From Allacma fusca (Eukaryota; Arthropoda; Collembola; Symphypleona; Sminthuridae), in NCBI GenBank assembly GCA_947179485.1, contig CAMXBY010000043.1:248001-312000 (forward strand): a stretch of 64,000 nt of DNA, read 5' to 3'. The translations under genes were made by a program, and so were the position numbers. How positions within the stretch are numbered: position 1 is the stretch's first letter; each line of letters begins with the position of its first letter. Positions 13,501 through 25,500 of the stretch are shown one piece after another. The notes under the pieces were generated by a model. That model did no database searches, was not told where the DNA came from, and was given only the letters and a program-made list of their open reading frames with translations.

Positions 13501-16500
13501 GTAGACTCAAGGAAAAACTTAGGTATAAACAGCTTCAGATCTCGTTAACTATACATGCTGAAGATGTGCGTTAAGCATTGGACCTTTTACAAATTCTGTC
13601 ATTGACTTTAAGCACTTAATATTCGGATTTGGTCAAAGGGTGTAGAAGTTATCCTTAAATCTTTTTTTTCAAAGGGGGTAAGTGCATATCTACGCGTTTT
13701 TTACGAAAACGAATTTTTTTCAAAAGTTGAAAATTCTAATTTTTGCGAATCAGTAAAAAAAAAAAATGAGAATGGAAATTCCGCAATGCTAAATAAGTTA
13801 CCAAATCTTGCATCTTGGAATTTGAATGGTTATTTTGAATAAATTAACACTTTGTGTACGCCTTTGAATATTTAGTACAGTGTGACTAATATGATCAGTC
13901 ATTAACTTTTAACCAAAACGGTTCAATTCTAACTTTGGGAAGAGAGTAAGTACAGTATAAGATTAAGTTTGGGGTTCATTAACAATTAACACATGTCCGA
14001 CATTAATTAAAATGAAGTAGCTATCATGCATTGATAGCGCTCTGGATGGTTCAAAAGGTTTTAGCCCTTTCGTGGTTGAAAATCAAGTCAATAATCAATT
14101 TTTGTAAGAGTGAATGCTTCACGTCCACGTAAACAAAATCTCCAAAAATTAGCCAACAATAACGTGCATGTACTTCACTGGCAAATATCATTATTGTCTG
14201 AAATCTTCCTACTGATCTAACAATAAGCAATAGTTTTACAATTCCAAAAGGTCGAAATAAATTAATAGATAAAAAAGCTTAAAAAATGAAGTTGCTTTTG
14301 CGCCCTCAAAAGTTGAAACCAAGTTTTCTGGTAGATGCTGTCAGAATAAATCCCAATGTTCATTGAAAATGATGAAAACTCTTGAAATGTCGAAAACCAG
14401 TACCACGATATTATTGTCGCTGATGCAGAAATAGCTGTGAATAAGTTGGTTTGCAATGAATACTGAATTTAGCAATTTTGAGATGTAAGTTGGAAATTAT
14501 TAATACTATTGAAAGAGTACTCAAGAAAAAATTATCGATCGTGCTATTGCTTTTCGTCATTTCAAGAGTTTTCATCGTTTTCAATTAACTATTGGGATAA
14601 ATTTACCCCTGGAACAAAAAAGCGCTTTTAACAGGCTTTGAATTTTTTGAAATCAAAGACCTATTTAATCAGACATTTTGATTTCAGTGGTAATAATATT
14701 TTTTTGAAAATGGAACTACTAAATTTGAAATCAAAGGAATTATTAGTATCCATGGCTTATTTACTAAATTTTGCCGATGCACTCGGTATTAAATTAAACG
14801 AGGACCAGCTGTACAATACATTTTGCTTACTTCGTCAAAGTTATGAGCTTTTGATTGTGATTAGATTGGTCGGTCCAAAGTGGATTGAGTTTTTAAGAAA
14901 GAACAATGTCCTGAACTATTCAAGCTTGTATCGTCCGTGCTGTCAATTCCTGTTGGCAACGCTTTTGCAAAAAGGTATTTCAGCCTAATGAAGAAAGTTT
15001 GGACAGCCGAGAGAAACTTCATGTCAACGGAACTTGTGAAGGCAGAGCTTCACGTCAGGCTTAATATGCCCTTTTCGTTTGTGATTTTTTTTTCTTCTTT
15101 GAAAAAACCAGAAAGCAAGAAAATGTTATTAGATGCCAAAAAGGCTGAAAAATACAATTAAAAATCTTGTATACATTAAATTTGTAAAAAATTATTTTGT
15201 CCCGGAATGACGTTTCGAAAAAGTGGGAACCCTAATCGTGTACTGTGCAGGTGTTTCACAAATTGTAATGTTCAATATGACCTATGGTATTCAAACGTAT
15301 TTCATCACCAGTTGAATTAACTTCGTCAAAATAATGACATACAGAATAAAATTTTCGAGATAATTTCAAACGCTTTTTCTCCAAAATTACAAAGAAATCT
15401 TCAAATTCATTGTCAAATTTTATAGATTGTTCTATTATATTCCACGATTCTGCCCAAAATGCCCAAAATGCCCTTGCCCAATATGCCCAATTATGCTGCC
15501 CTCGCCCTGAAATGAAAATGCCCAAAATGCCGGACATTTTCAAATCGACATACCCTACTTATAAGCATAGTGTACAGTGAAGTTTCTATATAGTGGTTTC
15601 CAAGGGAGTGACAAATTCCTGCCACTATATAGGGATGCCACTGTATGTTTCTAATGGTTAACTATATAATTACTTTTAATGTTTTTAGACAATAACTGTA
15701 ACTAAATACATTTATAAATTGATTTATGTTTACAGAATACTCAAAATTACGAGGTATGTATTAAGCTTCATTGAGTTTAAGATGTTCAGTAACTTTAGGT
15801 TTCCTCATAATATTAATAATATTAGTCGTAACAAAAGTTTCGACTGCAAGGTCACCATTCCAGAAACCAAAATCCTGGAATTATGGCAATGAGAATTACT
15901 TCCACTGAGTACTCTGCAGTTTTTTCACAATGAGGTTTTGCTTGACTGTCTGTTTAATGTCATTTTAAATCTTCAATATAATAATTCAATTTATTTTAAA
16001 AAACCAGCACGAATTGAAACTTATTAGAAGTGAGCCAAGGCAAAAATGGCAATGATTTGTGTTATAACTGTTCGTTTTAACCAGTGATGCGATCGAACCG
16101 ATTATTTAAAAACTCGATGTTGGTTCGTATTCGAATTCGGATTACCGATTCGAAGTATGCCTTCCAATCGAAGTTGGTTTTACAAAACCAAATCGAATAA
16201 ATCAAGAATTCGAACAATTTATTCGAATCGAATATCAAAACTAGGTATCGATTGTTACTTCTTCCGAGTTATTCGGTTCGAAGTTGGTATCGAATCGGTT
16301 TTTTCGATTAATCGGTTAATTATATCCATTCCTCAATTTATTTAGACAACAAAGTCTAAGATTTAATAATTCTTGAAAATGAGTTCCCATTCCTTGTCAT
16401 TAAGTACGTAGCGACGAAGTGTTCTTTCGGCCCGAACTGTCGCCTTAATTTTCTGATACAATTGACTAAGAACTAATTGCTTTTGGGTGTTTATTTCTTA

Positions 16501-19500
16501 AACGAATCATAATGTTGGTCGTGGTCCCGGATGACACTTTAACAAAGCTTGATCTATGTATAAATAAAAGTAATACCTACCATTAAACGTTAGACACCAT
16601 AAGAATACTATGGATGAGGTTAGGGCTTCTTTCGGGACTTGACGTTCCGAGGTTTTCAGGACGGGACCGTGATGGGCACAGTTTCGGAACAAAATCTTTG
16701 TGCCCATTTTATTTCGGGACTGAATGGCGACGAACGTTTTTGTCCCGAGGATTTCGGGACTGGACATAATTGTCGGCGGGATAAAAAATTGTCCCAGTAG
16801 GTTACAGTATAAGTATATGTCTTTTAAGTAATTTCAAAATATGTAAGAAGCTTATTTGCATTAAAATCTTACTTGAAGTATTTGCAATGATGCAGATTTT
16901 CTTTTAACGTAAAATGATTGTGGGCAACGGATAGGTTTTGTGGAGTTAGCTGTGGAGTATGCTCACAGCTTTCAGCGTCACTGGTGTTAATTAGCAATTG
17001 GATTTGGGGGAAAATAGAGCTCAGATATGAGGAAAAGGAATAAAAAAGGGGAAAAATAGGAAATAGTGGAGAGAGATTGAATAAGGAAGGAATGGAGAGT
17101 TAAAAATAGTGGATGGGGGAATGTGCAGCAGGCAGAGTGCACACACTCTTGCTGAGAGAGAGAGATGAGACGACGGCCGTGGGAAATAAGTGCGTATGTA
17201 AGATATGGGATTTACTCACGCAGTACAGTTTTATTGTATATTGTACATACAAAGGTTACACAGTTTGACTGTTCTCACACGCGTCTCTTGGCCTTTCTTG
17301 GTCTGTGGCTCGGGATTCTCTCGTCTTTTTGAGACTGGAGAGGCTGGGGTTTATATACGGAGGCTAGCACTTATGTGCCAACCTCCTGGAATATTTCCTA
17401 CATTATTCTGACCAATGGAAATGTACTAAACAAAGGTACCTAATGCATTTTACAAAGGTTATTGTACTTTTGTATGACATATATGTACATCAATGTTGCA
17501 GTATGGTATATTTTAGCTTATAATCATTCCTAAAGCCAATAAGGGCTTAACACTGGTGACAATATCAATGATATTCGCTTCCATGTAATTTTAAATTTAC
17601 GAAAATTAATTTTCAAGACGTTCAGTGTTGAGGTTAAGACTCTACTTCCTCACTACATTCCTCATCAGCCCAGTGGTTACTCTCCTCGTGGTAAGAATGC
17701 CGTGGGGTTTTAACGTTGGTGGAATTTAAACTGTGGCGGGAATTCGATTGTTCGAAAAACCAATTTCGAATACAAAGCGATTAAAAACAGAATCGGTATC
17801 GAAATTGGATTTGTAGTTTGACTAATCGGTTCGAACTTTAATCGGTTTGATAAACCAATTTCGATTGTTCATTCCATTCGAATTATGTTCGGATTGACGC
17901 AACCGAACCGATAGCTCTTGGCTAATCGATTCGGCTCGTATTCGAAATCGAACATTTCGATTATAATCTTAATCGGTCGCATCACTGGTTTTAACTTAAG
18001 TCACGGATCATATGCCGTAAATCCAGCTAATCATACCAGGGCGTAAGTAAACCACACTAATAATCCAACTGTATTAACATTTGAAATTACAATTGAACCA
18101 ACCGACATAAGCATTATTAACCGCCCGCACGTTTTATAACACCATGTTATACTTTTACAGCCATTATCTAGCTAATTTTATGCCAACTGCCATTATAATT
18201 ATATCTGAGCCACCGTAACACATAATAGTGGCATTATAGAGGGAATGCCATTATAGCGGGTGCCACTATACTGTATACCTTTAACATTGCAAACCTTTAG
18301 GGAGGGTTTTTTGATGCCATTAAAGAGGGAATGCCATCAAAGAGGAAACCACTATATGGGAAATTCACTGTAATACATTATGTGAATGGGAATCGGGACT
18401 ACAAATCCCGATCCCTTACAAGGGTATCCCTTATAACGAGAGTTGACTGTATAAAGATACAAAGTAAAGAATCCAACATAATTATTCAAGACAGTTTAGC
18501 GTCTTTTACTGTATAGCAATTAATTTAAGAGTATTAAATGTGCAGAAATTCCTTATATTATGAGCTAAATAGAAAAAAATCAAAATTCAAGTTCCATTTT
18601 TCATTCGTATGAAACATGAAAATCTTGTGACACAAAAGTATAGAAGAAGGGTTAAGTTAACTTTTCGGTATAATGTACACAACTCAAACACACTTAATAA
18701 AGTGCATGATGCACTGTGCATCATGCATACGCATAATTTTATTAAAAAAAATCCAGAGAATTGCCTGAGGGTTTATTATTTCTGTTTTAGGTCTGGATAA
18801 ACCTTGTACAGGGCAACACCGCAACGTATGTTCGGAACAGTTCAACTCACGTTTTGAACTAAATTGAAACGATACGTTCGATTCAATTCAATTCTCTCAA
18901 AACTTAACTTATTGATTAAGTTCATAGCTTTGAAATGAATTGGGTTGGATTTTACTAAATTTTGTCTTGAATTATGTCGAAAAAGTGAATTTCATTCAAC
19001 TAAACATTTCCCGAGTAGAAATTTTGGTCAGTGCACGGTTATTAGTACGTTAAAAATTAACGTCAATTGGTCCGAACAAAGTCCAGTTGTGACGTCCAGC
19101 TAAATACAATATGTCCGCTTTGAAAACGACAGCTGAACGTCACCACCTTGCGAAAATGTAACTATAGAAATAACGTCTGGTTTACGCCAAATACTATCGT
19201 TAATGCAACGCAATTTAACCTCCCTGTTCACGTGGGTTGAAATATAATTTACTGATTTAATTCCATCCCAAAAAAATAATTAAATAGTTAGTGCATTTCA
19301 TATTTCTATACAAGTCATCATTCAAAGTTGTCCGCATCATTCTTCTGTCCTTATTCCTGACTTCAAATCTCAATTTCTGCCCACAAATCGTCAAAATTAA
19401 ACCTGAAAATAAGAAATATTTCGCTTTTAGATTTAGTTGCAACTAGAAAGGCCCAACAATTAGTTATCTGCATTTTTTAAAAACTTACAACTAATTATAA

Positions 19501-22500
19501 TATTTTGAGGACATTATTTGCTTTGAATTCACAATTAAATTATTTATTGTTTATTTCTGCATTAGAAACTATTTGCTGGAAAGAATGTTCATTGTTGGTA
19601 GGGATATACTTGATAGTGTTGGCGACACACTATCAGATATTAAAAATGTTGAAAATTGTCACAAATTGAAACCCTATAATTATTCCAAATAAATATTAAG
19701 GTTTCCTACCTTTCAACATTAATAATAGTTAACATTAAGCGTAGCCTTACAAGTACATACTTCCTTAACCATAATCATTTAAAAATTACTTACCTTTGAT
19801 AAACAGGAACATATTTAGTACTTACATTCTAATAATAACTGTTATCATAAAACTCGTTGCTTCAAATAATACACACGACTTACACTTTGATATAAAATAA
19901 TAATTTGTTTTGCTTACCTGAAATAATTGACGAAAAGAAGTAATCACTGGCTGTTAGAAGTTACAGGAAAGTAACAGATCAGATCCAAGTCATTTCAAGT
20001 TCGGACTATACAGCGCTCTCGGCCAGATTGTAAATACGCATGTGCCGAGTTTACTATGTTTGACCAAAATTTGACGTTGCATTAACGACCGGGCTTGACG
20101 TATGTACGTAATGGTTCTATAGAAGGCAATTGCTAGGAGGCACTAGTATTTACGTCAAGTTTACGTAAATATAACCATTGGTATAGTTGCTGTCGTTATT
20201 TGGCTGGGATTTTGCGTTAACTAAACGTCGTGAATGTTCTATTGATTAACGTTAGGTCCTGATGTTAAAAGAACGTTGTATTTTTGTTGAGAATTGCTAT
20301 AATATTTGTGATAGTCTCATTGACGTTCATGGGACATCGCATCTGTGATCAAAAATTTGAGCTTAGTCAGTTTATCGTCAACTAACGCCAATTCCCATTT
20401 TGAGACGTAAATCTGACCAGTCATTTCTACTCGGGTTGCCATTCAGAATTGAATTGGGCCGAGTACTTACTAGACCACAGGTTTATGAGCCTCCCACTAG
20501 ATTGGAGATTACGATATCTTATGGAGATATGATATCGCTTCAAAACACCGAAGATTATCGTAGCATATCGTACCTTAAATTTTTAAGGTAATTACGGTAT
20601 TAATGCACTGCAATACCGTAGTTGACTTGGCTGGTCCCAATCATTGGGAACAAATATTTGCAATGCCAAAAATCCTAAAAACTGAATAAATTTTATGCAC
20701 AATTAGGCCATTCGTTTACTTAAAAATCAACACCTTTACTGGCCGGATCATGAAGAGAGAGCTCAGCTTCTGAGAAAAAGTTACAGGAGGGGGGAACTTC
20801 CTGGAGCAATTGCTTTCATGGACGGTACCCATGTAAATCTTGCTGAACGACCCTCGCGGAATGCAGAATCATATTATGACAAATCAAAGGTATGTGACTA
20901 ATTTATTGCATGTAGCAGGAATCGGATTTCTGTAAGTCTCCCATTTCTGCATTTCCCTCAGCAGTTTAAAAAATCCATGTTTAAAAAGATCACCGATTTC
21001 CAATATCCATACTGACAAAAATATTTTTATTAAAAGAAAATCCATACCAAAATAATGTGAACTAATCTAGAATTCCATCTGCATAATAAATATCCCTGAA
21101 ACTCGAAATTTGAAAAACGCTGGAACGAATTTAAAATTCCGTTTGTAAAAAAACACTTTCCTTTCGAGATTTTTCCAGCCGGCACGGGATTTTGACGGGT
21201 ATATGTAACAATAACTACGCTTGACGGGCTACTAGTTGAATACATTACACGAATTGTAATTTTACCTTTTAAACAGCACGACTTGATGCACGGGACTTCT
21301 AGCAATATTATTACTTCATCGCATGCGCGCCTTGTTATTTAGTAAAAGTTTCATGACACTATTTAATGCTGAAGAAAACTCCATTTAGCAGTGCTACCAG
21401 ATGTAAAATCATGAATTCCGGGACACATTTTTTTTGTACTACAAAATTTTAAGTTGTCTAGGTAATGGTGAAAAAACAGTAAGTAGTATATAAATAATAC
21501 ATAAATTGTTCATTTTATTACCGATAAATGGTTTAGTATAACCTAGTACCTGTACCATGACCCAAACTTTGGGTACCTCAAAAGTGTGAACCTGTACCTG
21601 AAAATGTACCCATTTAACAGGTTCAAATTTTTCGATCCTTAACCTGACCCGATGGCATTTTTGTAGTACACGCGCCTGATTAGTACCTGAACCCGAAAAA
21701 GTTCCCAAAAGACGACCTGAACCCGGATATTTTTAGACCGGACCTGAACAGAGGTGTGGAAAATACATGAAATTTATTATTGAAATACAAAATACAAATA
21801 CATTTTCAGAAAAGTTAAAATACAAATATAAACTACAAATACCAGTTGTAACTTAGTTAAGATACATAATAAAATACAAATATCCGGAGTCATTTGGGCA
21901 AGATACAAAATAAAATACTTTGCATCCAACAAACAGAGAAAATATGAAATAAAAATACCTTATTTGAAATACGAAATATAAATTGAAAATGCTCTCAAAT
22001 TTATCTCAAAGTACTGAGATCTGAGATGTATCTAAAGATTATTCTCCCAAAGTATTTTGTATAATTCGGCCAAATAATACGAGATTTAAAAATTTATCAA
22101 CTTACGTAAGGTAACTGAACGTTTTATTAGACTTTCGAGTTGTGCATTTGTGTGTATCAAAGTAAATTAACATGGTCCTAGGTACAGAATATTTTTCCTT
22201 TAAACAAATAATCCTATAACTCCTGGGTAATGTATTTACATTCGCGTCACTAATTTAGCTAGCTTTAAAGTTCTCAGATACAATGAATTTTATGTATTTA
22301 TACAGTAAGTTCTCGAAACCCGTCAAACAAGTTTCAAAAACTGGTTTAAAAATGTTTTAAATTTGTGTTTCTACATTTAAAATATTTATTTAGCATGTTT
22401 TAGAGACGACCTTAACAATTGTCAGAGTCATGTATATTAAAACTTTATTTTGTATTTGAAATACTGGCCGGGTAAATACAAGATAAATAAATACAAAATA

Positions 22501-25500
22501 CTATCGCGTTCATAATCTCCAAAATACGAAATACAAAATACAGTAGACACGTTGGTGCTGAAAAAATACGAAATACAAATACCTTAAACAATTTAGGGCT
22601 AGAAAAATACGAAATACTAAATGTATTTCACACACTATTTGAAATACAATATTTCAAAGTATTCCACACCTCTGGACCCGAACATGTTTTGGGTACTTGA
22701 GAATCAGAACTTTTTTATTATTTTATCTTGTGTTAAAAGTAAAATTGGGTATTTGCAGTACAAAGTATATTTGAAATGAATAATAATCAGTGTTCACTGG
22801 TTCCTGGGACAACCTGCCATTGCTTTTGCGATGGAAATTATTTTGGAAGCTTGAAATTCTCCGTCCTTTAACTTTCAATCAATGAACCCAAGCATTTCAG
22901 GTCTTTCATGTGTTACACCTGTTCCTGACAGGTAAAATCAAAGTGGGTTTTCTCTGTGCCTGAACCTGAACCTTTACCCAATTTCACGGGTATAAAATAT
23001 TGTACCCAGAAAGGACCCACAATTATTGGGTCCAAAATCAGTGCTCGGACTGGGTACGGGTAATACTCGGGTAAATATGTATGGGTACTGGTATGGGTAC
23101 TACCCGGGTACAGAATTTGAGTACTCGCAAGTACGCGGGTACTACCCGGGTAGTTGACTAAGAAGTTAGAATTTTTCGCAGTTGGGAAAAAAAATTTTAC
23201 GCTACCCATGTAGTTGGCCAAAAATTTTTGGTAGTTGCGCAAATTATTTTTTTGATACCCAGTTAGTTGACCAAAAATGTTTGGCAGTTGGGCAAAAAGT
23301 TTTTTCGCTGCAAAAACTTTTATTGCTACGCATGTAGTTGACGAAAAATTTTTGGCGGGTGGTTGGCCATCTTACCCCGGCGGCAGTGGTCGGAGTTTTG
23401 TAAATCTCCCTGGAAGATTATTTCTGAATTTCCCTGCTGACTATTATCTCCCTTCTGATAGGTCCTCAACGATTTCAAAAATCCCTGCTGAAAAAAAGGT
23501 CGGCGATTTTCAAAATCCCTGTTGGCAAAAAAAATCTCTTACAAGACGTAAAATCCCTGCCAAATTTGGCCAATCAAGCCAAAAATCCCTATTTGCTTAA
23601 CAAATTTCCCTGAAACCCGTCAACAAATTTGAAAATCCTTGCCAAAAAAAAGGCAGAATCTTCCTGTCTTCCTACAAAAATCCGACCCCTGCCCGGCGGG
23701 TTTTGTTGACCATTTACTGTTGTCAGGATCGTTGGCCATTTGAAACCTTTTCCACACCCGCCTGGACCTGAACCCAATTACCCGGGTGCGACCTGAACCC
23801 ACGCGAAATTAGTTTCCGGTGTTTATTAACGCACAATGAACGGTGCTGGCGAAGAGTCATGTTTTTAAGCATGTCCCGGAATTTTTTATGCATTTTCCAA
23901 ACTGTTTGGGTCAAGGAATGCTCTTTTAATTCCTCCGGGACAAATGCATAAATTCTGGGACAGTTTGGGTCAATCCGGGACATCTGGTAGCACTGCTATC
24001 TAGTCTCGAAGATGAATTCTCCTAATAATTCACTTATTGGTAACGAGAATCCGTAATAAATTTAAGAAAATCCCAGGAAGTGCTTAAAAAGCGGGAATTA
24101 AATCATTAGTTACCATTCCAAATGAACAAATAGCTCACGAATTACATTACACGAAGAAGCAAGGGTTATCTCAATTTAAGAAGGCATTTAAACAGTTACT
24201 GCTAACAAGGCTCTTAAATCATGGAAAGTTCAATGAGTGCAGGAATATGCTTAGCTGCCAATCAGGTCAATGAGGGACATCAACTTTGGCCGAACATAAT
24301 TCACTTTGCAGTGGGTAGAGCATCTCGTGGTTAAAATTAAAGATTGGCTAGAATTCCAGTCGTACTTTGTTTAAAAGTAAAATTACAAACATCGAAATTC
24401 CTTCAATTCCTATTTCAGTCAGGTACATACATTCACAACCACTCATGGAATTTAGACCAAACCCGTCCAAAGCCAGAGCGAGCCAGGTTATTTGAACGGC
24501 GTATCCCCAAATTTCAGGTGTCGAATTTTTTTGGAAGATTCTTCCCAGGGAAAAAATATTTCTGACAAGGAAAAAATATTTCTGACAAGGAAAAAATATT
24601 TCTGACAAGGAAAAAATATTTCTGACAAGGAAAAAATATTTCTGACAAGGAAAAAATATTTCTGACAAGGAAAAAATATTTCTGACAAGGAAAAAATATT
24701 TCTGACAAGGAAAAAATATTTCTGACAATGAAAAAATATTTCTGACAAGGAAAAAATATTTCTGACAAGGAAAAAATATTTCTGGCAGGGATAATCTCAA
24801 AGGAAAGAGATTCTATTTTGCAAACAGGGATTTTAAAATTCGTTTTTTTCAGGGATTTTCAAATTTGTTGACGTGTTTCAGGGAAATTTGTTACGCAAAC
24901 AGGGTAGTTTTAGACTATTTGACCTTATTTAACAAGGATTTGACGACATGCAGGAAAAATATTTTTTCCAACAGGGAGTTTGAAAATCGTCGACCTTTTT
25001 TTCAGCAGGGATTTTTGAAATTGTTGGACCTCCCCTCCCAGCAGGGACATTTTTATTGGCAGAGAAGGTCAGAAATAATCTTCCAGGGAGATTGACAAAA
25101 ATCCGGCCCCTGCCCAATTTTAACCGTCCGAGGTGATTTATAGTGGAAGCAATTCCAGCTTTCACCAATTTCATTTAATAAAGTCCAAAAATACAAGATT
25201 GCTACAGAGCAAAGTTAATTAGCTGTTCTGGGTCTAGCAAAGTATTTGCAAACTAATACCCAACACGGACAGCAACTTCTGTGATGACATAAATGTGGTG
25301 ACATGCATATGCAAACATAAATTCACAGCATTGACATATAAATAGTGCAGCCAATGAAATGAAGAAGAAATATGTGGGAAAAAACAAATGGTTATTTTTA
25401 GCGGGCCTGTAGTTTGAATGAAGGTTCCAGCACAGAATATACATAATTACTTTGTCAAGTTTTTCCCGCGCAGCATTTAGTAACTTGCATATGTCACGAC

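Larger units (their letters stand above)
11202..15557. mobile_element. hAT-type element, GGGCATTTT family, inside the MITE
   Basis: The terminal repeats TAGGGTATGTCGATT are shared by both ends and continue as (T)GAAAATG. A perfect 8-bp target duplication CTTATAAG lies at 11194-11201 and 15558-15565. The word GGGCATTTT/TGCCCAAAA recurs about a dozen times at 11220-11385 and 15450-15540. A second hAT (about 12033-15234) is inserted within it; without that insert the element would be about 1.15 kb and non-autonomous. Confidence 0.87.
16082..17987. mobile_element. hAT-type element, TCGGTTCGAA family
   Basis: The left end CAGTGATGCGATCGA and inverted right end CAGTGATGCGACCGA are flanked by the perfect duplication GTTTTAAC (16074-16081, 17988-17995). 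TCGAATCGG, ATTCGAAT and GGTTCGAA words fill 16090-16320 and 17740-17975. The middle hosts a GTCCCG-rich repeat (about 16625-16800) and a probable solo LTR. Confidence 0.87.
15575..18370. mobile_element. pogo-like TIR element in the MITE, itself hosting a hAT
   Basis: The left end CAGTGAAGTTTCTATATAGT and inverted right end CAGTGAATTTCCCATATAGT share 16 of 20 bases, and both continue as GGTTTCC. TA flanks both ends (15573-15574, 18371-18372). CACTATA/TATAGTGG words repeat near both ends (15580-15650, 18220-18360). A hAT (16082-17987) splits it. No transposase was recognised. Confidence 0.75.
11127..18449. mobile_element. pogo-like MITE (~161 bp) split by nested insertions
   Basis: The left end CAGTCAACTCTCGCTATAAG and the inverted right end CAGTCAACTCTCGTTATAAG differ at one base and are flanked by TA at 11125-11126 and 18450-18451, as in the Tc1/mariner-pogo superfamily. 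Removing the two insertions (11202-15557 plus its 8-bp duplication, and 15575-18370 plus TA) leaves about 161 bp: 11127-11201, 15566-15574 and 18373-18449. It lies in intron 2 of the HARBI1-like gene. Confidence 0.8.
21389..23995. mobile_element. hAT-type element, CCGGGACA family, hosting several insertions
   Basis: The ends CAGTGCTACCAGATGT are identical (inverted) at 21389 and 23980-23995; flanks CCATTTAG and CTATCTAG agree at 6 of 8. CCGGGACA words lie near both ends. Inside sit an ACCTGAACCC-word repeat (about 21560-21740, 22674-22990 and 23760-23800), the element at 21748-22673, a GGGTAC-family left end at 23039, and the element at 23384-23691. Confidence 0.65.

Noticed and set aside
15575-18370. 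Active pogo transposon
   Set aside because: No transposase frame between the ends; it consists of a non-coding element plus a hAT insertion.
24551-24790. CRISPR-like repeat array
   Set aside because: Units are contiguous without spacers and the DNA is animal nuclear; it is a minisatellite.
24348-24800. 150-codon minus-strand frame with repeated SEIFFPCQKYFFLVRN-type peptide
   Set aside because: It is a translation of the 20-bp minisatellite; all three minus frames stay open because the unit has no stop. No gene evidence.
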